Assembly: GCA_963920765.1 (NCBI GenBank)
Contig: OY987247.1
Location: forward strand, 124,001-188,000
DNA: 64,000 nt
Source of the DNA: Ulota crispa
Lineage: Eukaryota; Streptophyta; Bryopsida; Orthotrichales; Orthotrichaceae
Direction: 5' to 3'
Numbering within the stretch: position 1 is the stretch's first letter; every line of letters begins with the position of its first letter. The notes below the pieces were generated by a model. It was not told where the DNA came from, did no database searches, and was given only the letters and a program-made list of their open reading frames with translations. Positions 24,022 to 36,988 of this stretch are shown here, piece by piece. Both the position numbers and the translations under genes were made by a program.

Positions 24022-24470
24022 TCATTCTCCGCAAGCACAGAAGAAAGTGCCGTGACTACCCATAATGAAATGTGGTGGAGTGAAAATAGGGCAAAGGGGA
24101 GCACTTCTCCATAAAAGAAGGTGGGACATCCCTTTTGTGATTAGTGAAAAATGGAGAATAGAGAATGGAGAATAGAGAATGGAGAATGGAGAATGATTAA
24201 AGTAAGAAAACCTAAAGTGTAGGTATGAGGAGTAACTTCTAAGAACAAAAAAACTGTTGCTAAGAATGAAAAAATAAGGGTAAGCAAAAACTAAGTAGGA
24301 TGAAAACAAGACAAAAATGGATAAAAATTTAATGTGTGGAGATTTTTCCACTTCATTCTTCACCTCCAAAGGTGAAGTGAAAAACTTCTCAATCTTCAAA
24401 GAATTAGCCCGGACAAGGTGCCTTGACCCCATTCTCCAAAGATCAAGAATGTAGCAAAGAAGGTGTGACT
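24022..24470 (-). repeat. Dispersed repeat, inverted relative of 53160-53560, with GGAGAAT microsatellite
   Basis: In reverse complement this stretch matches 53160-53560: ATTGAGAAGTTTTTCAC, CACCTTTGGAG, CATTTTTGTCTTGTTTT-ATCCTA, and TTTTCATT then TTAGCAA. The plus strand contains about eight units alternating GGAGAAT and AGAGAAT at 24148-24195. The long minus-strand ORF here is Ser/Phe/Tyr-rich translation of the repeat and is not called as a gene. Confidence 0.5.
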
Positions 24471-26747
24471 ATCCCATAATGTTTGTATAGATGCCTCTGG
24501 ATTTTTATAAATTGTACAAATATCCTTGTATCATAATTTTCAAGTATTGAATTTGTTGTGCGCACTACTTCTTTCATGATCAATGTTGAAGGAGGGAGCG
24601 TAATAGAATAAGATAGAAGCAACATGCATATAAAAGGGAGAAGGAAGTGATTATCCACAACATAACACACGCTTGAAAATTATGGTTCAAGGATATCTGA
24701 GCAATTTCTTGAAAACCTAGGGCATCCATACAAATATTGCAAACTTGAGGGATATCCATCAAATTTTTCCCTTTAAATGAAAGTTCTCAACTCTAAACCA
24801 AGCTTGTCAAAAGTACTCTATCAATTTGCCTAAGTTATTTTAAAGGATTCCAAGAAATTTTTTGAACCGGTGAAGTTGATGTTTTGAGAAAAGTGTTTGT
24901 TATTTGTCTTGGATGTGATGAAGTTTTTGTAGCTTCTAAAATTCTTTGATAGTTTCAAAATTTTACACCATATGGAGAAGGCTGATTTGGCACTTGGGTG
25001 TTGACACTGTTTACTTGTTGCGTTCGCATGATTGAACGCTTGCAATTTGATACTTTTTGAGCCTTGGAATTATTTACATGAAAATTTATCAAGTGCTAAT
25101 TTTGGAAAAGAGTGTATTTTGTTGGTCTTTGTATTGGAGATTGAGTATTTTGGATGTGTTTTGGAAATTGTGAAGCCAAGTTTCTCAAATGTGCTTATGT
25201 TTTTAACAAAAGTGCGTTTGGCATGAGATAAGCAACATCACAGATTGTAGAAAATTCTCTTCATTTTCCAAGGAGAGGTATATAGAGAGTTTCCTATGAT
25301 TTACAAAGAAGCTTATGTACAATGGCTTCTATAGCCAAAGAGCAAATTGTATGACATTGGCGGTGGATAATATTCTTTTTTTGCAAAAAATTATCTTTGA
25401 AATGTTCCCTAAAACAATATGAATTTAGTAACAACCATTTTTGAATAATACATGAGCTTTTGTATGAGCTAAAGCACCTCAACAATAAGTGCAACCATGT
25501 TGAATTTAGAATTGGAAAAGCTAAAAACAACTTGTAAATGGGTTTGTCTTTTTGCAAACTTGTTTGTTGCTTTTGAGTTTTATGACTCCAAGTGAGCATG
25601 GAAGTTTACATTACATCATGAAATTTGAGAAACATCTGCAATATGTTTTTTTCAAAAAAAATTTGAGAAAAAGTGCAAAAGTATTACTGGAATTGGATCA
25701 TCATGTTGCCTCCAAGGCACTTGCAAATTGTAACCACGACCTCCTCGCCTCATTATGTACACAGCAGGTACACGGACAATTGCGCAATAGCTGTATGAAC
25801 ATCCTATTTTGCTGAAATTGGTTTCACCATCTCTTCACATGTGCAGTGGAATTAGGCTTAGGATACATTTGTAACATCAACATAGCAAACCAAGTACACC
25901 AAAATAAATGTTGGGTTTTGTGTAAACAATTAAAGTTTCATCCCAAATTACTCTATATCCTTTCTCACATGTGCTTTGAATTAATGAATTCTTCTTCAAA
26001 AATGAAACCCATTATACTATTATTTAGAGCATTTTTGCTATGAAAGATTCTTGACATCAATGCAAATGGTTCTCTACATTGGTTGTTTGTTCCTTATTAG
26101 TAGACAATTTTTTTGACATGAACTTCAAAAGCACTGTATTAGCATTACATCTTCGGCTTGCTCTTTCATGTATGGTCTTATTCAAACTTCTTCATGTGTG
26201 GCTTTTCATCAAGAACCAATAGGATGAACCGAATGTAATAAGGACTCTATGTGGTTGTGTGTTATTGTGAACGGCTCATGAAGGTCTACTTGTACAAGAA
26301 TCCTTGTCTCCGCAGGTTGAATAACAACACGGCTGCTTTTGTCTTAAGATTGGCCTCAAAATTTTGTAGAGCTATAATTTATATAAAAAGAGTTTTCTTG
26401 GGCTAAAGAGGGCTAAAAAAGAATGAGTTTTTGTCACGTTTTTTGATAGCGCTAATAAAATGGACAGAAGTTTTTTGAGTTTAGCAGAATTTGTAGACAT
26501 TATCGTAGAGAGATGAGTTAATTTGAAATAGTAAATTGATTAATAGAAAGATTAGTAAATTACACAAATTTTGTGTGTTTACATTGTTTAGTATGGTTTC
26601 ACTATGGAAGCAAGATAAAGTTAAACTTGTATTGCATCTTCTATATTATTATCCAATACTATTAATGGGCACGTGTACCCACCGTTTTGGTGGAAGGCCA
26701 TCACAAGAGGGGGTATTTGCAAAAAAATTAACATAGATCTATATTCT
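24471..26747. other. AT-rich spacer, no gene seen
   Basis: Both strands hold only short random-looking ORFs. No splice-consistent exons, RNA gene or transposon end was recognised. Confidence 0.4.
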
Positions 26748-27526
26748 CCCATCCTATGCTCATGGATCCATTCCATCCCATGCTCATGGATCCATCCCAT
26801 CCCATGCTCATGAATCCATCCCATACCATGCTTATGGATTCATTCCATCCCATGCTCATGACCCATCCCATCCATGATCATGACCCACCTCTTGCATATC
26901 TATGACCCTTCCCACCCATGCCCATGACCCATCCCGACCCATCCCACCCATGCCCATGACCCATCCCGACCCATCCCATCCCATGCCTGTGACTCATCTC
27001 ATCCCATCATATGCTCATGGACCCATCCCAACCCATACTCATGACCCACCTCTTCCATACCCATGATCCATCTTGCCCATGCCCATGACCCATCTCATCT
27101 CATGACCATGACCCATCCCATCCCATCCCATGCCCAAGACCCATCCCATCCCATGCCCATGACCCATCCCATTCCATGCCCATGACCCATCCCATCCCAT
27201 GCCCATGACCCATCCCATCCCATCCCATCCCATACTCATGACCCACCTCTTCCATACCCATAATCCATCTTGCCCATGCCCATGACCCATCTTGCCCATG
27301 CCCATGACTCATCTTGCCTATGCCCATGACCCATCTCATCCCACGCCCATGACCCATCTCATCCCATGCCCATGGTCCATCCCATCCCATGCCCATGATC
27401 CATCCCATCCCATGCCCATGACCCATCTCATCCCATGCCCATGACCCATTCCATCCCATGCCTACGACCCATCCCATCCTATGCCCATGATCCATTCCAT
27501 CTCATGCCCATGGCCTCCCATCCAAT
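26748..27526. repeat. Minisatellite array, CCCATGCCCATGACCCATC units
   Basis: About 780 bp of imperfect tandem repeats with a unit near 20-25 bp built from CCCATGCCCATGACC and CATCCCATCC modules. Units vary in the number of CATCC/CCCAT modules, and a higher-order variant with CTCATGACCCACCTCTTCCAT recurs three times. The minus strand reads through as Met/Gly/Trp/His repeats, which is a by-product of the array. Confidence 0.85.
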
Positions 27527-28145
27527 GCAAAGTAGAAGATTTGGTTATAGAAAATTCAGTTATTAATTAGTTTGTCAACCACCTTACATTCTATTGTTTT
27601 GACACTTAACTACCCAACTAATGATATAAGACCATTATAAGAATAAATAGATAGAAAGTGGATCTATGCACCCGCAGTTCCAATGGAGGGCAATCTATGA
27701 GTTCTTTGCAATCATTTGTGCTTTGTTTAGCTCAAATTGTAAATGAACAATTGAGCAAAAAAAATTAACATGTTATTTGCATTTTTCTGATAACACATAA
27801 AATACTATTATAGAAAGAAGTGCCGTCCATGGCCTCTATGGCATGTCCTCAGTTTGCATTAAAAAACTTTCCATGGGATAATATAAACTCAAATTCAATT
27901 TTAGATTCAAATCAATTTGCCCCTTCATCTCCCTCCCTACCCCTTTTATATCTCAATTTCAAATTCAAGTTGGAAAAAGATTGAGTGGGTTCCACCAAAG
28001 ATGTTCTTTCACATCCAATGTCCATATTCATCACTTTGCCCCTTAGCCCCTCACCCAATCACAAATTTTATAATCACACAAGTCTTGTAAACCCAATTAC
28101 CAAGGGAAATGCAAGCTTGAGCATAATTGTTAAATTTCTTTCTAT
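27527..28145. other. AT-rich spacer between two tandem arrays
   Basis: No gene or element was recognised. A short microsatellite-free stretch links the 26.75-27.53 kb array to the 28.15 kb array. Confidence 0.35.
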
Positions 28146-28264
28146 CCATGACATGCCACCTATGCACCCATGTCCCCCATGCGCCCATGCCACCCATGTG
28201 CCCATGTCTCCCATGTGCCCATGTCTCCCATGTGCCCATGTCTCCCATGTGCCCATGTCCTCCA
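28146..28264. repeat. Tandem array, 18-bp unit CCCATGTGCCCATGTCTC
   Basis: About six units; the last four are almost identical and the first two are degenerate. It shares the CCCATG core with the array at 26748-27526 but has a different period. Confidence 0.85.
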
Positions 28265-31200
28265 TATGCAGGCGGTTCAAATCAAGAATTATGCAATGGG
28301 GCTTATTAATTAAATATGTCTTTTCATGTCAATCTATACATCTTCTACACTTGATATTGCATTTAGGTTGCCTTGACAATGAGGTTGCCTTACATTGGAA
28401 AACTACCTCATGACTCACCACTTGGCCACTTGGAGGTGCATGCAACTTTCTAGAAACTGGAGTTTCACATGACTAGTAACTTAATAGCTGCTATTTTGTG
28501 GTTCTAGAGCTTCGTTGTTGTTGCTAGACCTTTTAATATTTTTTTATTGCAATAATTATTGATGAATATTATTGTAGCAGAGCTAAATATTTAAATAGTG
28601 TAAAATGTAAAGATATTTGCGTGAGGCAACCTAAACGCAATATTTAGTGTAGTTTTAGATTTCAAATTCAAATTTGAAAAAAATTCACAGGGATTCATTT
28701 CAATTGTCTTTTTGTCTCCATCCTCACTCCTTTGTATTCAATTCAAATTACAAATTAAGAGCTATCTAATAAAGTTCATTAAAATTGTCCTTTCATCTTC
28801 CAAATATGAGGTAAATCGGTCACTATAGGTTGCCAACGTGAGTTTTTTTAATTAATTGTAGATGTTATATGTTGTGAACTACCCAGCTAATACAGTTGCC
28901 CAGCATTTGTATTCTATTATGGAAATTAGATACAATTTATTGGATTTTTGAATTAATTTCAAGGAAACATTGTCAAATTGGATAGTTTTTGTAGGTTTGG
29001 ACGTCTTGATTTGAATAAATTTTTGTCATTGTGGACAATTTTAGTCATTTTGACACATTTAGTCAATTTGGACGTGTCAATTTGGACTCAATGTCTAGTG
29101 ACACGGCTTGGAGATATTAGATTTGACCAAAATACCTCAACCTTTGAAGAATCCAAAATCTTGTTGGCTTGTTATATGAACACCCACGTGTATTTTTGAC
29201 ATTTATGCTCTTGAACGACCAAACATCAATCAAATTGTAACCTTTTAGTTATTTTTTGTTGTTGTTGTTGCTGCTAATAGCTTAGATAGCCTATCTACAT
29301 GTCCTAAAATGGTTCATTTGCCTAAATCTTCCACAGCACATTGTTTTTTTAAAATTAGATTCATTAATCTATACCACTTGAATATTGACTTGCAAAAGCT
29401 TTGCTTGTTTGTGCAACTTTGAGTAGAGGGTGTTATTAACCCTTAAAGATGCAAACATTTTTTTGATGAATGACAAAAAGACAATTTACTAGATGTATGA
29501 AAGTCAATTTTCATCCATTTCACCTTTAAAGGCCTAATTGTTCCCTCAAGGACAAATGGATTTTGGGCATGAACCTGTAGCTAAATTACTCAATGTGATT
29601 TTTTGAAACTTTTATTATAGGTGGAGAATTTCAATACTTACAACGAGATCTAAGTTTTACTTCATTCCAATACTTGAAGAAGAAGTTATGTAAGAAATTT
29701 TAGAGCCTGATGGGAATGGGCAACAAGGATAGCAACTTTTTTTGTCTAGTACTCGAACAGATGTTCATGTTGCCCCTTGGATTTTGCTTTGCCTCCAAAA
29801 ACATGCAGATTTCAATCTACTTCTCCAATGAAAAGGACAAATATAAAGTCTTTGACCTACAATTACAAAGCCCAATAATACCGCCAGATAAGCAAAACGT
29901 GATCTGCCACAATCTATGCTTGATGCAGAGCATTTAGAAGGACAAAGGTGCAAAGTCTAACCAAGACATATGCCACTAACATCCCTACTATGATGTACAA
30001 TTCCACTTTGTGCTGCGGTTTTCAGGTATCGTGATAAATTGCTGATTCCCATTTTTTGGTAAAATGAAAGCTATATTGGAGACATTTTGCAATGTCAAGT
30101 TGTGCAGTTGATTTTGAATTACGGGAAGACAATGTTGGAAACCAAATTTCACAAAAACTCTAATGGGTTGGAACTACTCGAATACTTTCAATATTAGAAA
30201 TGTATGGTAGCCTTGTTTTGTGCAGCTAACTTCAGATAGCAAGCTTTTGTGTTTCTGGTGCAAAGTCGAGTAGACACCTGAGAAGCCATGTCTTACTTTG
30301 TACCACCATGCAACTATGGCATGGTAGAACACAATCTCAGACGCTTTGAACATTGTCACCAGGTGAATTTGCCCTTTCTTAAGTGACTTAACCTCAAGTC
30401 TATCATTCATTTTTCTCACAATGAGCCATCTCAACCAATACACATGTGCTTCTCAGCCCTTTTTTTTGGGCCTCATGGGCCCAAAAAACACCACTTGAAA
30501 AAAGCAAGCAAAAAGACATAAAGGAAAATAAAGAAAATACAATAAAAATAGCCAAACAATAGCTTAGGGTTTTAAAGGTACGCCCAAAAAGCTTCAGCCT
30601 TGACCGTAGTTGTTGCCACTTCTGGAGATTGTGCAACATCTCTTATTTTACTTTAGACACTATATTGCTACAAGTTGCAAGACAACCTCGCCTCCATGAA
30701 TGAGTTTTTATATTTGTGAATATTCTAACATTTGCAAATATGGAATTGCATTGTCCATTTTCTTACAAAAAGTCTACCAAGTGCTAGATGACATCATTAT
30801 TTTTAGAAAATTTGCCCTTTTTGCTTGAATATAATTGTCTCTAGTCCCTAGAGAACTCAACAATTTTGAAAAGTGTAGCCACTTCAGTACAAAAAAAATT
30901 CCCTCAGTGCCAGAAACTATCACCAATTTTTAGCACACTATGCTAGATTCACCATATCTACAATTCACCATATCTACAATCCACTATTGCCACCACAATT
31001 TATTGATAGATATGAAGTACTCAACATGTGGGCAACAGTTCAAAATACAACGTAGCCAATTTGGCTTTTTGCCAAAAACCAAAAGAAAAAAGCTAATGCT
31101 TTTGCTTAATCTTGGGACTTATGTTGAAATCAAATACGTGTTATTAAGAAGAGTGCATGTAACTTGAGAATTGCATTACCCTGTTATGGACAAAAGCTTT

Positions 31201-32084
31201 TAGTCTTGTCGTTGTTGCTAACTTTCCACTAACATTCAAATGAGACATTGATTCTAGCATGCGTAAATAAACCTTTTGAAACCGCTTGTCATAAACAAAT
31301 AATATGGTGTTTTTTTTGTGTAGCCTGACTTTCCTCAAGGATCAAGGAATCTCACTCATCCGACCCCTGAGCCTTAATATTGGCATATTAGAAGCTAGCC
31401 TTACGTCAGAGGCAGAAGTCTTGTCTGCTTTAGAGGTTCACTCCTCTCTTTTCATTTTGATGGAATTGCCCTTTTTATTTATTATGATTATTATCAAGTA
31501 TTTTTTGCTGGCTTCAATATAGTATTTATAGTGATTCCTTGAATATTGGAACTGGTGATTGTATTTTCAAAGAAATCAATGCCACAAACATATGCTTATT
31601 CGTAATTGAAATCCTAGTGCAGGTGATATTTTCTCCACAATACTATGTATTGCATGTGATGTGCAATTTTGGGGCGCCTTATGCACTGATTAGTGACCTG
31701 ACCACGCCCACCCTTTCAGCCATGTGTTTGACCATTCATGTCGTTAACAATACAACCATTCAAAACATTAAATCAGCTGCATTACAAATACATATCTACT
31801 AACATGTCAACATGAAGGAAAGAATTGTAAGCTCACCAGCATTGAAATTGCTAGGTGATCATAAATTTGGGTGCATCATGTAATCAAAAAGCCTTGTCAT
31901 AGTGCAGGAACAATAGTGGGCCATTTGCAGAGGCTCCAAAGATGGAGCTTGATAGCCATATTTGAAGAGTACTAATGCTATGCTGGTAGCAAAGTTTGCA
32001 TGCTTAATGAACAAGTGTGATGCACATTCTTTTCTCATCCTTTACTTGAAGATTCTCACTTGGATTAGAGACCAGAATTTTGTT
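28265..32084. other. Intergenic spacer with repeat fragments
   Basis: No supported gene. 28380-28460 contains GAGGTTGCCTTACATTGG then CATGACTCACCACTTGG, whose reverse complement recurs at about 35680-35760. One TTAA-CCCTTAAAGATGC element end lies at 29437-29453. A tandem duplication of TTCACCATATCTACAAT lies at 30948-30981. An open stretch at 31322-31440 (after TGTGTAG, before GAGGTTCAC) could be an exon but matches nothing I know. Confidence 0.3.
28970..29103. mobile_element. Degenerate CACTA-type MITE relative
   Basis: Contains GACACATTTAGTCAATTTGGACGTGTCAATT-type subterminal repeats shared with 930-1022 and, in reverse, with 19513-19669. Neither terminus keeps a clear CACTACAAG motif, so the boundaries are approximate. 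Confidence 0.35.
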
Positions 32085-32312
32085 TAAGGTAAACATACCC
32101 AATCCGTCATTTTTGCCTAATCTCGTCACATATATACCAAGAGAACATTTTAGACTTGAAATCTGAAATCTAGGTCTATCATGGATATCTTATCATCTGT
32201 GTCACATGTATATGCTATCTATGACTTGCCTAGCTTTTAGGTCTAAAATGTTTCTTGGTGTGCATGTGACAAGATTAGGTAAAGAGGTCAAAATTAGATA
32301 TATTTACCTTAG
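32085..32312. mobile_element. Foldback MITE, ~90-bp arms
   Basis: The left arm starts TTAAGGTAAACATA and the right arm ends TATATTTACCTTAG. Further paired blocks are GCCTAATCTCGTCACAT / ATGTGACAAGATTAGG and ACCAAGAGAACATTTTAGA / TCTAAAATGTTTCTTGGT. The arms diverge by roughly a tenth and enclose a loop of about 40 bp. No ORF. Confidence 0.6.
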
Positions 32313-33532
32313 TTGTGGATTAACTGAAGCCATTTCAAATTCCACAAAACTCCTTTGTGGATAGCCCATTTTTATTTATTGACGTTGACGCTTCCTGGCC
32401 ACTGTTTGCTAATTGAAGTTGGGATTTAAGAAACTGAAAAGCTCGTGATTTGATGATACTTAGCAATCCTAAAATTGCACAATCCTATCAATTTTTGGTA
32501 TTATGCAGTACTAAAGTAGAGGTAGAAATTTAATGACTACAGTTTTTTGAGCTCTTTGACATAGACTTATTTTGAATCCCAAGTGCCAAGCGTCCGACTT
32601 GGCTCTGACATTGTTGAATTGGTACAACACTTTTTACCTCCAAGGCTTTCCATATTATTGTAAAAGATGGCTAGAAAAGAGTGCTTGGTTGTAAAGATGA
32701 CGTAAGTGTTTTTTTATGTTTATTTCACTTCTGTATACGGTGACATTATTGCTGTTCAATTTTTAATTTCCAGCACCTTAAGTGTTGAGCTATGCCTACT
32801 TTCAAAGATCTAATATAGACTAAGTGCAAAACCTTATACTGTATTCCACAAGGTGTTTTTTTTAGACAATGCACTTTATGGAACGGTTGCAATCATGGAA
32901 TTTTCATTTATCCATCTCTTCAGAACCTCCTCACTAATGGCCTTTGATAAAGAGCAATAGGCAAGCCAGACGTAACACAACACCCAAAATTGCATGCAAG
33001 CAAATTGCTTCTATCGGATGACTATACTTAGAATACACACTCAAAGCTAAAGTTTATAGCTTTTTGTTGTGAATGTTAGAAATGATTATTCTTGATATTT
33101 TTTTATTCATTTTGGATTGGCTCAATAGAGTCCTTATATCATTTGCGTGTTCACACAATAATTGGAACTTTGGCCAATCAGTGACCGTTTTCTATTTCAA
33201 AATTACTATTTTTTATTTCTATGTAGAAGTTTTCACTGGCATTATGTTATTACTTACAATGTTGTAAAAACTCCCATTACTTTAAACTTGGCTCTAATCA
33301 GATGCAAAGAAACATTGTTATAGACGCATCAAATTGATCGAGTCTTAACATTTTAGCATGCAAGTTCTCAAAACAAAAGTACATCATTCAACAGTATTGC
33401 TCACTCTCCAACAAAGGAAAAAATAAATAGTCCATGCACGGGCTTCCACTTCAAGGAGGGATCAAGTGAACTCTTCAATAATGCCAGCCCTACAAATGTA
33501 GCAAACCATTGTCTCCACAGAATTAACATGAT
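32313..33532. other. AT-rich spacer, no gene seen
   Basis: Only short ORFs without coding character. No repeats or RNA genes recognised. Confidence 0.35.
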
Positions 33533-33788
33533 TTAACCATTAAAGGATTGATGGATGACCGTGCGCAACGCAAGGCGTAGACCACAGGGAATGTACTGCT
33601 CAGTCTAGCTAGAGCAGTGTGGCATGTGCCCAAAAAGGAAGATATTCTCTCCAAAAGTTGCAAAAGTTACTAGTGCCCTCACTAAAATTGTAGGAAGGGT
33701 AGCATGGAGCATTTACATCTCTTCATAAATTGAAGTTTAAAAAAATATGGGGGCATTCAAAGCAGCATTTTTTGGCATTTAGTGATTT
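33533..33788. mobile_element. ~250-bp inverted-repeat element related to 17698-18044 and 48461-48781
   Basis: The left flank TTAA (33533-33536) precedes CCATTAAAGG, and the right end reads TTTTTTGGCATTTAGTG followed by ATTT. The interior shares CCCTCACTAAAATTG then GGAAGGGTAGCATGGAG with the 17.7 and 48.5 kb copies. The termini are more diverged than in the long TTAA elements. Confidence 0.4.
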
Positions 33789-36700
33789 AGCACATCTATG
33801 CAAGGTTGTCATATCAGACAACTTTTGGCTATTGGAAATCCTAGAGGACCAGATGGATTGGATCATCTAGACAAACGTGTCCGTCTTTTTGTTTTTTGTG
33901 GCCGTTATTAGGGTTTTTGACCTAAAAATGGAAGAATCAAATTATTATTTTTCATTTTTATAACATGATATGGCTTTAAATCCATGTTTTGACTTCATGT
34001 TGGCAATAATGAGTATGACCATCATGTATAGTGTAAGTTTTTTTTTATCATTTTGTACCATTTTTGAAGTCAACTATGAGTTAACCACATTGGACAGAAA
34101 TGAGCTCAATTGGACACTTCTACCAGACATTTGGACGGGCAGACAAGCAGTCCAATAAGACATCCATGCATCTATGTGACCACTTTCAAAAAAAAATTGA
34201 AAAAAATGTTCATAGTTATTGGGTGTCGTTTTGTGGAAATTTGTATTGAATAAGTTTTTTTCCATTTGAACCTCCATTACCAATTTTAGAAAAGGAGAGA
34301 AAAATAATGCCAACTTATTTGGTTGGCATCCTATCAATTGTTTTGAGATGAATGATTTCAAACTTTCAACATTTCCAAATATAAGCATTTTGAGTATGGT
34401 TATTTTTATATTCCATTCTGTGTAACATACAAAAATTATATCAAAACTCTAATGGTGAATGCGTAGCATAGCAAGCACCAACAACTAATACCTAAAAAAG
34501 GAGATAACCAAAGATTTTATACGCTAACATTGAAAATATCCATCACCTTAACAACGGAAATTGTGATGATTTTAGGTCATCTTTGGTCAAAACTTTGAAC
34601 TCTTGTTATTGCTGCATATTATAATCAAAGAAAGCATATTCTAAGGCATCAAACTGCTTATAAACAATTTGATTAGCTTGATAAAAGGAATTGTACTCAT
34701 TGTTTACTACTTCAAAATTTGGTTAAGGTAGATATGCTACTTGCTAATGAATTACGAGGGGGCAAACAATGTTGTCATTAAGCCGGTGAAAATTCTACAA
34801 AGGTGGATGTAAGATGATTGATACAATAAATCACTTGAAACAAAAATGAAGAGAGCTATCTACACTAGACAGATAGAGTGGAGTTTCAAATTTTCAATAC
34901 ACTAGATAGATAAAATGGAGTTTTGAAATTTCAAAGATGCAAGGATATTTGTCTACTCAACAAATTATTTTAAGACTTAGAGTTACGTACTTGCATCTAC
35001 TGGAAGAATTCAATCATCTAAAAAAGTGTGAAAACCTCATACCGGTTGATCCAAAATTTTGACATGGTGATGGTGCTAGAGCTTCGGGATGCTCAATATG
35101 TTCAAATGGTGCTTTCTAATGCAAAGCTCCAACTTGATCTAAAACCTCCTCCAAAATGCTCATAACTTTGCCTCCCTTGCGAGACGCACGGTAAGCAATT
35201 CCATGGCTCATGGAAACCCCAAAAGCTTGATTCTTTCAAAACCTCAATACTCCGCAGTTCAAACCCGCTGCTCTTCTCAGTGCTTCCTAGAGATTAGGCT
35301 TGTGTATAGTTTTCAATGTTGAGAACTTATCAAGAACTTGTTTGAAAACCTATCGAGAACCTGTTTGAGAACCTATTCAAAGCAAGTGGAGAAACTGTTG
35401 AGAACGTGTCAAGAACCTATGGAGAACTTGTTGAGAACCTGTCAAAAAGTTGTTGTGAGCTTATTTGTTCCCCTTCAGTGAGTTTAATGATACACTAAAT
35501 ATTGCGATTACGTTGGCCCACACAAATTTCTTGACATTTTAGAGTATATAATTAGTTACGGCTGCTACAGTGATTTTTATCATAAACAAAATTTAAAGGG
35601 CCTAAAAGCAACAACAAAGTTACTGAAAAACAAACTATTGAGATCAAGTCGTAAACCATTTGAAAATCAAGTGTTTAGAAAGTTGCATGCACCTCTAAGT
35701 GGTCAAGTGATGAGTCATGAGGTAACTTTCTAAGGCAAGGCAATTTAATTGTCAAGGCAACCTATATGTAATATTCAATGTAATGAGCTTTCAAATGTGG
35801 TTCTCAATGTTGAAAACCATTTGAGAACTTTTAGTTTGAGCCCATAAAGTAAGTTGAAATGGTTCCCTTAGAGCATCTCTTTTGTTGCACTTTGAACTCA
35901 ACACATCAAGAGATATTTATTTTTGAAAGGCCTTCAAAACTCTTATTTTCCACCTTAAATTTCAAACATGGCCTTTGCACTTCAAGCATGTCACATAAAT
36001 AATCATTTGACCATTTACTAAGAGGAATACAAAATAAACCCACTAAATTTAGGATGAATAATGTTTTGAAAAAGAAATTGTTTTGATACACTAGGATGGA
36101 GTGTCATGAGAATATTTTGAGAAGCCCAAAACTCTTCTCATCCATGCTTGAAGTGCGTCAGATCCTACAATAGCAACACTAAAACTGCTCTTACATCAAT
36201 TACAGTGGATCCGTGTTTAAGACATTTGCCTATGGCAAAATGGTAGTGGTTTTGCCAACCAGTTCCAATCAAACTAACTTCTTCTTTTGGTGATAATTTG
36301 GATCCGGTGCCACTTTTAACGTTGGATCAAGATAATATTTTTCGCTTCTAAGCTATATTATCATCTTCTTGTTTTTGTTTAATGTAGGTTATAAATCCAA
36401 TATTAGAGGTACCTTTAGAATAACTCTATTGGTAAAAGTAAGTTTTCTCAATCATTTCCAAGTACCATGTGAGCAAGAAAAAACAAGGGGAGAAGTAGGA
36501 TAGGCTTGTTGTTACATAAATATGAAATTTGTTGAAATTCACAATGTCTTATTATCATCAACATAACAAAGTTCTATAGAAGGATCTTTTTCCAAACCAA
36601 ATTGGCAACATGCTTTATCATTAGAAAGCTACTAAAAACATATTTTCAATTGGATATTACTTGCTCCATTTGGAACGACATCTAAAATTAGTATTGAAAT

Positions 36701-36988
36701 TTACAAATTGTGTCATAATACCAATGACCTTTTACAATAGGTCACCATCAATTGCTCCATTTGGCCAAGTTCTTTGTCTTCACAAACTTCTTGAAATATT
36801 GGTTTTGTTTTTACATCATGCTTGGTCATATATTTCTATTAACTTTTTGCAAATTAGGAACTGACTTCATTCTCAATCAACTAATTTTGAGCAAACTAAT
36901 AAAATATAAAATAAAAGAATAAAAAGAAGAATAAGGATAACTAGTTTTGCTTTAAAGTAGATATTCAAAATGCACATTGTAAACTTTC
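33789..36988. other. Intergenic spacer with a short tandem tract
   Basis: No supported gene. About 35320-35452 consists of imperfect repeats of TTGAGAACCTGT / CAAGAACCTAT (period 12-24 bp). 35680-35760 is an inverted relative of 28380-28460. A GC-richer stretch at 35040-35290 has no recognisable product. Confidence 0.35.

Noticed and set aside
24022-24432. 136-codon minus-strand ORF
   Set aside because: Ser/Phe/Tyr-rich translation of a dispersed repeat and GGAGAAT microsatellite; a related repeat at 53.3 kb gives a similar product in a different sequence context.
27039-27495. Long minus-strand frames rich in Met/Gly/Trp/His
   Set aside because: They are translations of the CCCATG minisatellite; the repeat structure explains the openness.
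26748-28264. Possible CRISPR-like array
   Set aside because: The repeats are contiguous tandem units without unique spacers, and the window is eukaryotic.
31304-31802. Two neighbouring plus-strand open stretches that could be exons
   Set aside because: One plausible acceptor was seen, but no phase-consistent join and no recognisable protein.
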